Positions 12,001 to 22,800 of a stretch of 64,000 bases of DNA are shown piece by piece (the first letter of the stretch is position 1; every line of letters begins with the position of its first letter). This DNA comes from Amyelois transitella (lineage: Eukaryota > Arthropoda > Insecta > Lepidoptera > Pyralidae): contig NC_083522.1 of NCBI RefSeq assembly GCF_032362555.1, forward strand, positions 6,302,001 through 6,366,000, read 5' to 3'. A program made the position numbers and the translations under genes. The notes beneath the pieces were generated by a model. That model did not search any database and was not told the origin of the DNA. It saw only the letters and a program-made list of their open reading frames with translations.

Positions 12001-15000
12001 CGGGCCCTGCCGGCGGCTTCGATTTAGACGTGATAAATTCCCTGTAATCTAAACCTAAACGCAGGCACTTGATCGCTGTCTAGACTAGACTAACGTCGCT
12101 CTTTAAAACCGCAATACGATACAATCGGGAAAAGCGTTGGATATTTACAAGCCTCGCTGGACAAAATAATGAGGAAGCAGAAGTATATCCTTTATTCAAA
12201 GCAAGGTATTCAAAAGTTTCCTAAAAAAAATTAACCGTTATAAAATCCCAAGAGAACTCGTTCATAATATTTACAAGTTAAAATGTTTTAGACCTTTATT
12301 TTCGTTAATTAATTACTTATTTGAGAATAAACTGAGCTGAAGAGATATTTTTTTGGGGAGAAATAACGCAATGAAAAATGATAATTCAAATAACTGAAGA
12401 CAGAAGATAATATGCATATTAAATAATAATGACCTAGCTGATTTCAATTAATCATATTTTGTTTATTAGGGGGCTCTCGTCCAATCGAATACATATGCGG
12501 CACGAGGTGTCGTTTCTATGCCCACCATAATTTTTTCTAGCTGCTTGTTTGTCTGATTTCTACTCCGTTATTATGTTACATTAGGCCTCGTATTTCCTAT
12601 TTTACAGCCACGCCGTGTCAGTAAACTTTTTATCTGGCTCGAAGGACCAGCTATTATCGTTATTATAGGCGTTACGGTAACTTTATAGCGACTTTATTGC
12701 TTTGTCTATAGTAACTAAGTAGGGTTTCACACGCCCTACTATCTATTGGCAAATAAAAAGGCATTTTGAAATTATTGCATAATAGGTATCTTAGCGACAC
12801 AGACATAGTTGCTAATATGCATCGGTATCGTTAATATCAGAGTTAATCTGCAGTTAATCTCATTTAGTTGCGGTACTTTAATTAGTAACGGTCATTTCAA
12901 TATAGCTCCATGGCTTACTACATTCTCATAACTTTTAAGTAATGGTACAAGCAGTTATTTAAATGAAAACTTACCTCACTGGAACAATTATATCAACTGG
13001 CTTGTGTCCCGGAGCTCTATTATATTCTCATAACACAGGGGTTACTGTGTTCTGTGGTTACAATCAGGTAGGCAGTACCGGACACTCTGTACTTGTGTAT
13101 GCAATATGCATGCAAGTTTACTATGATTGTGTCGCACTTGTATAAAAAAGACACCCAATGTTTCATTCGATACAATGTTAGCAGAATTACAGCTGTGTGT
13201 TACATACACACAGCTGTAATTCTGCTAACATTGTTTGTAAAAGCTAGTACTTTTCTATTTAAAAACATTGTTTTCAGAGGGTAGCTGCGATCTAGTCCGT
13301 TGCGGCGGCGAGAAACGCTGCGTGTTAGACGCTGAGCTGGGCGCACATTGCGTGCGCTGCGGCTCCTGTAACGTCGCCGGCGCACCCGTCTGTGCTGTTG
13401 ATGGCAAGACGTATGCGGGCGCCTGCGCGCTCAGGAATGCCGCCTGTGAACGCGGCAAGGCGTTGCCGCTGGCCTATAGAGGGTCTTGCATTGGTGAGTT
13501 TTCAAAATTAAATTAAAAATTTATAATAGTTGTAATGGGACATTTCAACAATACTTACAATAATTGTCATATATTTTGGTTTTTACAACATTGGTTGAGA
13601 TCAAATAAATTACTTAAAACTAAGTTTACCAACTGCCGCTTCCGTTACTTGCGTCAGTGCAGAAGAAGCAGTAACAAACTGCACTGCAGAATTTCTTCAA
13701 TAACGTCATCTTCACAATTATCCAAACGTAGAATAGAAATGTGGACGAGAGAATACATTGTTATAATTAATTAGTTTATATGAAATTTAGATAATAAAAA
13801 ATATAATTTTAATTTCGAAACTTTTTTTCACATTTTTAATCATTTTTGTGGCAACGTTACATTTCTGGCTCCTTTGTATTTTTGTTTACTTTGTTTAACC
13901 AAGTTTTTATTTATGATCCGCGGTATCATGACCTCGTGACATTGCTTTGTCATTAATCTAGAATTCAATTCAAAATTTCAGCTCAATCCAACAACAGGTC
14001 AAATTATGACTTGCAACATTTGATTGCAGACAGGTTGAACTAAATAAAAGATCGCAAATAATAGTATGACGTAGCTCAGGAAAAAAGACGGCGCAAAAGA
14101 GAATAATTGAAACAAAATAGTAAAAATCCTTGAGTATTCGGCTACTGGACATTGATATGCCAATCATATGATCAACTTTATAACGTTAATCACAGTTGCG
14201 TCCTCACCTCTCTGAAAAAGAGCCCGGGGTGCGCCTATGACCATGGTCCTGGACCGGGTAAATAGGGTTTTTTCACGAAGCGTCCTCCATCTGACTTCCA
14301 CCACCTCCACAGGGAAACCTTATCCATATTGGATAATGGTTACAGATCCAATTAAATTAATGTGCAGGTTTATTCCGGGTTCTTTTCCCACGCTGTAAGA
14401 GCATTGGTTAGCAAATAAACCAATATACATAGAAATTTTATTTACCTACGCTTGATTTGATCTTTCCCAGCGAACGCGACATGCGCATCTATAACTTGCG
14501 GTGCCGGCCAGCGCTGCGTCGCTGGCGGCGCTAGTGGGGCGCGGTGCGTGTCTTGTGGATCTTGCGGTGGGGGAGCACGACGGCAGCTGTGTGGCACTGA
14601 CTCGAGGACGTATTCCTCATGGTGCCGCCTACAGAGAGCAGCGTGCCACGCCGGGAGGGTAGTGGATCCGTTACACCCTGGACCTTGCAAAGGTAACATT
14701 CTAAAAGTTGATATCAGAGCGCGCGGTCACTGTTTTGTGGCTCTTGCAGGGCCACGAAGGCAGCTCTGTCCAAGTCAAGGACGTACTCATCATGGTGCCG
14801 GCTGCAGAGAGCGGCATGCTACGCAGGGAGGGTAGTTGAGTCCCACCCTGACCTTGCGTGTGTTCTAGAACTTACTAGAGATTAATAAATGAACGCGTGG
14901 GGCGTGTATTTTGAAGAAGGCACGACAGCAGCTGTTTGGGGACAAGTTTAGGCTATAAAGCGTAGCTACGCAACAACACGGAGAAAAAAAAGTGCACCTG

Positions 15001-15350
15001 TTGATGTTGCTGCGACGTTGTTTCAGCATAGTCGATTGAAAACGAGCCATTGTATTTGGTGTATGCATCAATTCAAATAAAAACATTATCTATCAAGCTA
15101 TTCTTGACATTAGATCCAGTCTGCTTCACAAGTACAAGAATTAACTTCTAGTCTCTTCTTATGCGTTACACTCTTGTCAGAGTGGTCGTGGTCGTACAGA
15201 AGGGTTAGTTCTCTAGTAGTTGAAACGTTTATCTGTTGCTAAGGCATTTCTTACTTAATTTTCTTTTCAGGCAACAAGAACATAACGGACAACAGCGTCG
15301 CTCGCGAACGTGAACGACATGGAGGCGACATCGACACACGCGTCCTATAG
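3097..15350 (+). CDS. Fs: Follistatin (5' end outside window)
   Basis: Secreted antagonist of activin/BMP-type TGF-beta ligands. Five coding exons are visible: 3097-3288, 5242-5451, 13278-13493, 14471-14692 and 15271-15350. Every junction is phase 1, and they encode 305 residues plus the missing start. Exon 1 is the follistatin N-terminal (TB-like) domain, with GICWSG, GGRC, ECC and GGVPCTAC. Exons 2, 3 and 4 each encode one complete follistatin domain (EGF-like half plus Kazal half, with CGTDGKTYPSLC, CAVDGKTYAGAC and CGTDSRTYSSWC). Exon 5 is a short polar tail ending at TAG 15348-15350. One domain per exon with uniform phase is typical of the family. Domain 1 is very Arg-rich (RLRRRACRRPAKH), like the heparin-binding domain of vertebrate follistatin. 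The exons are GC-rich islands in AT-rich introns. The exon 2 donor (GTTTGA) is weak. The signal peptide exon is not visible. Downstream of exon 4 lies a broken copy of domain 3. Confidence 0.95.
4241..4425 (+). repeat. R1 interspersed repeat in follistatin intron
   Basis: Diverged but nearly full copy, running from 'acagagtcaaaactctcgca' to the 'cccttagtcgcc' and 'atccatgggg' blocks. Confidence 0.6.
5085..5180 (-). mobile_element. Possible R4 (LINE 3' end) relic
   Basis: Weak match to the reverse of the R4 family: 'cctctttccctgaga', 'gcagagactatacatctc' and 'tatttgatcaaagtatg' occur in the right order. It lies 60 bp before follistatin exon 2. Confidence 0.35.
5497..5640 (+). mobile_element. 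tRNA-derived SINE, internally deleted
   Basis: Starts with a tRNA-like head: A-box-like TGGCGCAGCGGT and B-box-like GGTTTCGAATCTC. It then follows the same body as the copy at 33948 ('catgatgagaaa.gaactttttct', 'gggtcttggatgt', 'agtatctcg'). Bases between the two boxes are deleted relative to that copy, so it should not be transcribed by Pol III. Confidence 0.75.
7425..7640 (+). repeat. R3 interspersed repeat copy
   Basis: Contains the family blocks 'ccggttgcatcctcaccact', 'gtattagatcgatcatggtt' and 'gatgttttcct'. It is one of the better copies. Confidence 0.65.
8148..8312 (+). repeat. R1 interspersed repeat copy
   Basis: Runs from 'tgtggggcagtccgagccaa' through 'ggccacgttcagct' to 'cttttacgacattcat'. 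It is in a follistatin intron. Confidence 0.7.
10423..10467. repeat. Foldback: 20-bp arms, 5-nt loop, one mismatch
   Basis: Arms 10423-10442 and 10448-10467 around a CAGGT loop, in the long follistatin intron. Confidence 0.9.
10563..10843 (+). mobile_element. Non-autonomous Helitron-like element
   Basis: Begins near 'ctatatactaagattataa' and ends in a GC hairpin ('cgcggacgaagtcgcggg') followed by a CTAG end before T. This start and end structure is that of the abundant lepidopteran Helitron-like repeats. It encodes no protein. Confidence 0.7.
13172..13234. repeat. Perfect foldback: 29-bp arms, 5-nt loop, 43 bp before follistatin exon 3
   Basis: Arms 13172-13200 and 13206-13234 are exact reverse complements around a TACAT loop. 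The splice acceptor is at 13276-13277, so the hairpin could form in the pre-mRNA over the branch-point region. Confidence 0.95.
13625..13710 (-). repeat. R6 repeat fragment
   Basis: Diverged relative of the 60150-60230 part of R6 ('aacaaactgcactgcag' against 'aacaaactacactgcag'). It lies in the follistatin intron between domains 2 and 3. Confidence 0.4.
14195..14435 (+). repeat. R3 interspersed repeat copy
   Basis: Has 'gttgcgtcctcacctctctg', 'catctgacttccaccacctc' and the 'gtaagagcattggtt' end. It abuts the acceptor of follistatin exon 4 at 14470. Confidence 0.65.
14722..14862 (+). pseudogene. Broken tandem copy of follistatin domain-3 exon
   Basis: Parallels 14533-14690 of the real exon: 'tgtggctcttgc' against 'tgtggatcttgc', 'ggacgtactcatcatggtgc' against 'ggacgtattcctcatggtgc', then the same GGGAGGGTAGT run. 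A deletion removes the CGTD region and shifts the frame, and a stop follows at 14836. The reading frame of the real exon stays open across its donor into this copy, up to 14835. A 16-bp echo ('gcacgacagcagctgt', 14920-14935) may be a third remnant. Confidence 0.75.
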
Positions 15351-15986
15351 TCATAGACTTAGTTTTAGCGCAGTTTAGCTTCGTAGGTTCGGCACGCGGC
15401 GGTCTGGATTATTATTATGCAGGAAATTAAATTAAACTTTAAAAAAATACTTGTTAGAAATACTACGTGTCCATTAATTTGTTGTGTTATTCCTATGCTA
15501 TAAATTTTAATTGTTTTATAAAAAATGTCGTGTTAAAAAGGTACATACCCAAGACCGCCGCGCAGTCATTCTCGTGCCAGGTTAACCGAAACAGATCAAA
15601 CATTTCTTAGTTAGCGTAGATTTAGACGATTTATTGAGATGCACGTATTTTCGAACTTTGTAGATAAATAATAATTCTTTAATAGTTTTTAATAATTATT
15701 AACACTTACCTTATTAAATTTGAGCACCAAATCGTACTTAATATTTAGTCAAAATATTTCTAGGGTCTTTGTAGTTAGCACAATATTTGGAACCTTAGAA
15801 TATTTAATGAAATTCTTATATCTAGTTGTCGTTCGGACACACGAAGCTTATAATTGATGAAATTATTAACAGTTTCATCGGACTGACATTGTTCTTAAAA
15901 TTTGATTAACTCTTAGTACTTTAAGACTTAATTTTACTTCAACATGGTTAACGCTTATATGCAATATTTATTATTATTAAGTTACA

Positions 15987-15992
15987 AATAAA
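15987..15992 (+). terminator. Possible follistatin polyadenylation signal AATAAA
   Basis: About 640 bp after the follistatin stop. Position and hexamer only. Another candidate lies near 16470. Confidence 0.3.
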
Positions 15993-16872
15993 AGTTTAGT
16001 GCAATAATTTTATTGAAAATTGTATGAAATTTATGTTACATGTTTTGTTTTGTTTGTTTAAAATTGAATCGTGTTTCGCATAAGTCAAATTTTAATTCGA
16101 AAATATGAAGTGTTATCGAATACGTTTTCAGTATTACGTGGATGTAAGATTTTAGAATATCTTTATTTTCGAAACATTTTACATTGGAAATTAAGTGATC
16201 TTTATTAGACTGTAGATAAAAGTAATTTATTGTTACTTACGAATCATTTCCAAAATGTTTTCCAATATTATTTGTATGTGAGTTTACATTTATGTGGTAG
16301 CGCAGCGTGTCACTAAGTAGATTATTTCTTGGCGTCCTTTTTAGCTTTAATTAAATAGTTAGTTTGTCTGTACTTATGTTTCAGTACCTACATTGTTAAC
16401 ATGTTTAAACGTTCGGACATAGTCTAGCTAGTGAATATCCATGCATACATATTTGATTTTGTTTTGTTCCTAATAAATTAGCCAGCTCTTGTTTTTTTCT
16501 ATGAATAATCGTTTCAGATCAAACTTAAAACTTTTGATACACATTCGGGATAAAAAAGAACTTTAATGTTATTATTTTAATGCCAAGCCATAGATTTTTG
16601 TGTTAAGATCAACCTCGCTTATTTGACACAGGTACACTGAGTTCCTTTGTAATTAAAAATCCAAAGATTCAAAATTGCAAATAAGCGAAGCTAAATCATA
16701 ATAAAACCATAACTTGAGGCCGATTTTGGTAAATAGGTCCCATGATTTTGATAAACAAAGTCTTTAATGCTACAAGCAACTTATGCTAAATAGTCTTTTT
16801 CTGATTATCCACACCCATACATCATCAAACTAGGAAAATACGATTACTTACATTTAAAATCGATCATACATA

Positions 16873-16992
16873 TTCTCAATTCTATCTTAAAGCCAAATAG
16901 CTGAACGTGGCCTATCAGTCTTTACAAGACTGTTGGCTCTGTCTACCCCGCAAGGGATATAGACGTGATTATATGTATGTATGTATGCATAC
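16873..16992 (-). repeat. R1 copy with ATGT microsatellite tail
   Basis: Reverse-strand copy ending in 'atatgtatgtatgtatg'. The 'gttggctctgtctaccccgc' core is perfectly kept. Confidence 0.75.
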
Positions 16993-17554
16993 ATATTCCT
17001 AAAGTTCTTATGGGGTTCAATTAAAAAAATTGGTTGTCAAAATTTAACGTTTAGTCACTTTTAAAACTACAACGGCCTTCTCATGTTGATAATAATGTGA
17101 CGAATGTTTTTAATTTTATTCTTATGTGGATGAACGCCTAGGCTCCTGTCAATTACGTTTTAATGCTAATCAAGTTGTTATCTGTACCCGACTGTAATAA
17201 TACTAAATTGTTGTAGTTGAACTCTTTGCAAACTTAGATGTATAATATATTGTCCTTGTTTCTTCATAAATATTTTACATTGAACTTGGTTGTTTTATTA
17301 ATAACTTGCGATTTCGTGAGCACGGTTTGTATTATTACAATTTTATTAAAAAAACGGAAAAGAAAAATAACCCCTTTAAAAAAAACTATGAGTCAAGTTT
17401 CTCTTGTCATTGTCTGCAGGAAATCTGACTTAAAAACCGTTATTTACATCATCTATTTAAACTAATACGATAAAATTGAAAAACTGCATCACTTTGATAC
17501 ACTTTATTCAATTGCTGGTCATTAAACTTATGTTTTATAAAATCACACTTACTA

Positions 17555-17645
17555 TACAGGGTGACATTTAAAACAACTGCATCCTTTTAAACATAGACTA
17601 TACCCATGCTTCTGAGCTGTTTGAGCCTATTTTTATTTAAATTAA
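17555..17645 (+). repeat. R5 MITE-like fragment
   Basis: About 80 bp that recurs as its reverse complement at 59835-59932. It begins at an ACAGGGTG end, suggesting a terminal piece of a DNA transposon. Confidence 0.5.
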
Positions 17646-19309
17646 ACGTCATCATTTTCACATTTAAAATACCCTCAAAAACTACGTCACACGCTTTATT
17701 AAAGACCAATACTACAAAAAGAAATTAAAACTTAACATGTAAATAAATGTCTGAAAATAACTTATTTTTCTAGTATCAAGATCAAGTACAGAGTTGTCGA
17801 GATCGCTCAGCTGAATGAATTGTGTCGTTGACCTCTGAATCTTACGCGTCGCTTTTCCGCCGGCTGGGGTGATATGACGTATTAAGGATCGTGGATTTTG
17901 ATACTTTTTTTTTTTTGTACTTTCTGAAATATGAACCGATATTTTTCTTTTAACGTTTTTAAATATCCTTTAGATGAGTACACTAACAGTTAAATTTATG
18001 CAGTTGAATTAAAAGTCACCTTGTATAAGATATTCCGTTTTTAAACAAAAAAGTTTTGCTTATAGCACACTCCAGCCAATCCACTCATTACTTATTTCAT
18101 AACTTATAAAATAGCATTTTCAAAATTACCTATAGTTTATTTTTCTGTCTTAACGATTATTAGCCATATGCTTGGTAAAGGCTTTTTATTTCGGCAGAAA
18201 AAAATTGAACTGTCTGTTCTGTTATTTTTTTTTAAATAACTCTTCCAAAAGTTTGAAGGTGGTCATGATGTTTTATTCGGATCTACAGTTAACTATTATA
18301 GAATTCTCTATAGTTCCTTTGTATAGGTACTCATAAAGGTAAACAATTTGGATAGATCTCTTTGTCGAAAAATAAATTTCTAAAATTATTTATGGTTAAT
18401 AGTAAAAGTTATTCATTGGAATTGTTATTTAATTTTGATTTATCTTTTCATTGTGATAAATTAATTTATGTAAATGTATTTTTCAACAAAACTACGTATT
18501 GTTTGCCTTTACTGTACAACTGAAACTGCCGAACCGAAAGTCTACTACCTACTTATTGGAATGTTTTTTTCAGTTTCAGTTTGAACTTAACATGACAAAA
18601 AAACAGGAAAGTACAAAATAAATGTTTATTTTCATATCATATCTGATCTAACACTTTTATGTGAATTTTGTATATACATTTTATTATTGACAGAAGATTA
18701 TTTGGACTATGTAACATATTAACCTTTAAATTTTTGAGCAAAAGTACGCTGGATGTAACAAGGAAGTTGATTATAGCGCTGGTGTTTGTATGAACATCCA
18801 CAGAATTAATATTACACATAATAAAAATCCATGTATCAATCCATTTAAGGCTGTTATTAAAAAAAATATTAATAAGTAATAATAAAAAAGTAAACAAGAA
18901 GTGCCCTTGTACAAAGCTTTTCTTAAGTCTAAGGTCTTGTTGTATTTTTTCCTTGATGTACATAAATAAATTAAAATAAAAAAAATAAAGAATTAGTCAT
19001 TTTCCAAAATCGATATATTGCAACACTACAACAAATGTCAATTTTATTACCCAAGACGCTCTTTGTTTCAACGAAGGTGCTATGCATCTCTACAAAATTT
19101 TGAGTCATTTTGTATTCTATAGCCCAGCGTACTTATATTCTCTGCATAACATATATCAATGGAATACTATTTTATTGCATATTACAAAATTTGTTCATAT
19201 GAATAAACAATATACAGCAAAATCGATACACACTTCACTCGACATAAGTATAAAAGTCCACAATTTTTAATGCATTTTTTCTTGCGAATACTATAAAAGA
19301 CCATTTATC

Positions 19310-19500
19310 TATTTAGAACCTTAACATTTTATGTGTTTGTTGCTACATAGTAGTTAGTCCTTGTGAAGAGTTCTGCTAGTTCTTCTACTAGCTACTTAGG
19401 CGACTTAGAAACACTACTATAAATCTATGGTGTAGTAGATTCAGTTCTAAATCTTTAATTTTTTTTTTGTGTTCCATTTGTAGCTATAGATAAAAAGTCC
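19310..19500 (-). pseudogene. Broken tandem copy A of the Mad1 last exon
   Basis: On the minus strand it follows the real exon through 'gatttagaactgaat', 'caccatagat', 'gtgtttctaagt' and 'gaactcttcacaaggact', ending at the same 'ctatgtagcaa' position. An insertion with stops interrupts it. The 3' flank ('tataaaagaccatttat') also matches the real exon's flank, so a unit of about 250 bp was duplicated. Confidence 0.7.
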
Positions 19501-19552
19501 ACAAAACATTGTTTTTGTGCATTGGAAAGCAACATCTTCATAAGACACCTTA

Positions 19553-19735
19553 TTACCTATTTAGAACCTTTAGAGTCTTTTGCAACATAGTATTCATTTT
19601 GAAAAGTTCAACAGTGAGGGCACTTAGGAACACTGCTAAAGATCTGTGGTGTTGGAGATTTAGTTCTAAATCTGTCATTCGCTTTATGGTATTATGTATT
19701 CCATTTTTAGTCGTCGACACAATATATTTTTTTGA
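19553..19735 (-). pseudogene. Tandem copy B of the Mad1 last exon, frame still open
   Basis: The minus-strand frame reads MTDLELNLQHHRSLAVFLSA then LTVELF..NTM, against TDLVELHLHHHRSIPVFLSA then LTMELF..TTM in the real exon. The 61-codon frame has no internal stop. The left part of the exon (CDEDIEM region) is lost or rearranged, and no matching phase-2 acceptor is obvious, so I treat it as a decayed copy rather than an alternative exon. Confidence 0.7.
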
Positions 19736-19818
19736 CACATCAATTTTCTTATTTATATATCGTCTTACGAGAATTATAAAAGACTACTTATTTCCTATTA
19801 CTCATAACCAGATAACGT

Positions 19819-22800
19819 CTAATTTAACTGAGTTTCTTGCTGCATAGTAGTCCTGGTGAAGAGTTCCATAGTAAGGGCACTAAGGAACACTGGTATAGAT
19901 CTATGGTGGTGAAGGTGTAACTCTACGAGATCTGTGAGGGTGGCCGAATAGTCTGTATGCACCATTTCTATGTCTTCGTCACACAGGTTGAACGACAAGT
20001 ATTCTTCTGACGATTCCGCGTACATGTTTGATATTCTGTGGGTAGAAAAATGTTTGTTAGGACAATTTCTTTTTTTTTTCGCAGCTTTTTACAAAAGTAG
20101 AATACATAAAAATCATGGATGTTCTATAGAGACACGGTGTGATTCATATGAGCAGTGTATTTTTTATACACAAAATCGAGGTCTAAATATGAGAAGGATC
20201 TAATATTTCACGACTGGTGAAAAACCGTGCATTTGCAAATAAATCGACATTTTTGGTCAAATTAAATGCATAAAAAATGTATAACAAGCGTGCACGTTGT
20301 TCCATCAGTTTGAGAACCAAATAAAATTAATAATAACCATGCAGCAAAAATAACCCAAGAGTATTTCTTAGAAAAATATTTTATTCAAATGAAATATAGT
20401 CAACTTACTTATAGTTCTTGTGTCCAGTTCTATCAATTTTATAACCTAATAGCATGTATACGACATTCCGATACTCCTGCGCAGAGGACGTAAATTCTTC
20501 TTTCATTCTAAAAAAAATAATAATATTGACTTTACTAGGAAAAAATTTAAATGCCTTAAATAGAATGATACGTCCCAAATCTCAAGATTGAGCTTCATCA
20601 GAATATATAGAATAAGCCTTGAATGTTGAAGACGAGAATATATGTATGTGTGTTTGTATGATTCGTTCGTATCTTAATAGTTTCGGAGCAATCATAAAAC
20701 TCTTCTTGTGGCTCTGCACTCAAAATCCCGACCTTTGCTGTGGGAATTTCCAATAATTCTCTGAAAATTCATATTTATACCCAAGACTCACCAATGAACA
20801 TAGATATTCCATCGTAGCTTTCTGCGCCATTGACAGACAACACACAGCCGTAACTATATGTAATTGACTAGCTATGCGCGGGTCTAAGCTCCCGTGGAAA
20901 AATCCAGAAGGTCTATTCTTTATCTGTGCTTAATTTCGTTAATATCAATTCAAAGTTTATTAGTTACGATCATACAAAAATACAAATCTTTACGCTTTAT
21001 TAATAGTGCGGATAAGTACCGTGAGGTAGGATCGGATCTCCACACTACATGCCCTTATAAAGTCACAAGTTATCTAATAAACAGCACATACCTTTTTAGT
21101 TTGATCCGGCTATTCTCTAGCTGTTGTTTCATTTGCTGCAACTCCTCAGGGTCGGTGTGAGATCCGCCCTCGCGCAGTAACGCCTTCAGCCTTTTTATCT
21201 GCGTCAGAATAAATTGTTTTAAATATTTTAACGTTCAGTTTTATATAAAATACTGTTGTGCACTAAATAGACAGAAAAATAAAGTATAAAATGAAAATGA
21301 ATGGTTGGATAAGTGTGATTAAATTTCAAAAGTCTATCAACTAAGCAATATTGATAAAATATCTTCAGTGCAAATACATCGGATTGAACGTATTTTTATC
21401 ACACAATATATGTACTTGATAAGATGTCAATAATTCAGCAAACGTAATAAAAATAAATTGAATACTAACCTCTTCCTGAGCATTGTCTAAATCTAACTGG
21501 AACTGTTTCTGCGCAGCCGCTGCAGGATTTTCAGTTAAGTGAAGCACCTGCAAATTTAATCAAGAGAAGGGCTTACAAACTTGGTATTGTTATTTTAGGC
21601 CATTGTCTAGTAACTCTCACTATCTGAATCTCAATTCAATTATTAAGCCTGATCGACAACTCTTGTATCAGGATATAATATTTTATTCTTCGGCTTTCAC
21701 CCCATGTTCCTTGGGAAAAGTTGTTTGATTTCATGGGCCGATTTTATCCTATCCGAATTGGTACCACCTTTCCGTTACACCCTGTATGTATCATCATCAT
21801 TTTAGCCTGTTTTTTAAGTATGTATTTGTATGCATAGACTTACACAAAAAAAGGCGGACGGAATGTAGCTTGAATTAATGTGAAGCATTGTAATGGCGGC
21901 GTTGTTCGCATGTACGAGTGACGTTTCGTGAGATAATCTTCGACGCATCTTTGACGTACACAATAGCGGCCGACTATCAAACTATTGGTGAGAGTGTTTT
22001 TTTTTTTATGTAAAAACTTATTACTTTATATTATAAATTTTTAATTGTTGCCTGAACGGCTTTACAACTTAACCGGACTTTTTAGTGGCGGGGCCTGAAG
22101 GGCCTCCTGCCGACGCAGTGGCTGCTAAAAGGGTTCCCAAAGTGGGACAAACCTCGGCTTTGACGCAACCCGAGTAGGTTGAACCTAGTGTTCAACTGCC
22201 ATAAGGGCCTGACTAAGTGGCGGATCCACCGGGGGCCGCCGCGGGGCGGTACCTAGTGAACTGGCGACTATTCCTACTTCTTCGCGTTCGCCGGCGAACG
22301 CGGTGTATGTACGCGAGAATGTCGGCACGGTGCCTCTGCTGGGACGGTAGGGGGTCTGAGGGGGGGACGGCGGCCGTAATGGGGTCGTCCGGATCGGTGA
22401 GGTGAGAGTGGATACGTGAGGCGTGTATATATAGAGTGGTGCATACTATTGGTGCTTCTTCTTGGTGTATAGTAAAACTCCGTCCGCCTCTATTTCTTCA
22501 CGTATGCATGTACGTGCCTACCTTAGTGAGCGGCTGGCGGTCGATGCGCTCGAGCTGCGCCTGCAGCGCGTCCCGCTGCGCGCGCAGCTTGCCCGCGTCG
22601 CGCCGCAGCGACTCCGCCTCCGACCGCCATTTGCTCACTTCGCTACGAAGGCCTTCCACCACTACGACAAGGAAAAATAAATTATTTTATTTTTAAAACA
22701 TAACATGAACACCATCTTTACATACATATAATAAAACAGTAAACGATCAATGTCTGTGTTGCCCAAAAATCGATATGGGGGATCTATAAACCTAGGTATG

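Larger units (their letters stand above)
5452..13277 (+). other. Large follistatin intron (7.8 kb)
   Basis: Holds a SINE (5497), R3 (7425), R1 (8148), a Helitron-like element (10563) and two foldbacks. Three GC-richer patches (about 7730-7870, 8400-8470 and 9440-9540) stand out from the AT-rich background, but I could not tie them to an exon or a known element. I see nothing else in the rest. Confidence 0.5.
15351..19309. other. Convergent intergenic region between follistatin and Mad1
   Basis: AT-rich. The first part is probably the follistatin 3' UTR (possible poly-A signal at 15987). It holds an R1 copy at 16873 and an R5 fragment at 17555. Short open frames at 17238 and 18637 are AT-rich and lack any domain. 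I see no gene here. Confidence 0.5.

Noticed and set aside
18637-18963. 108-codon minus-strand frame with hydrophobic stretch
   Set aside because: AT-rich intergenic DNA, no family signature and no splice or promoter support.
19509-19847. 112-codon open frame on the plus strand
   Set aside because: Antisense to the duplicated Mad1 last exons.
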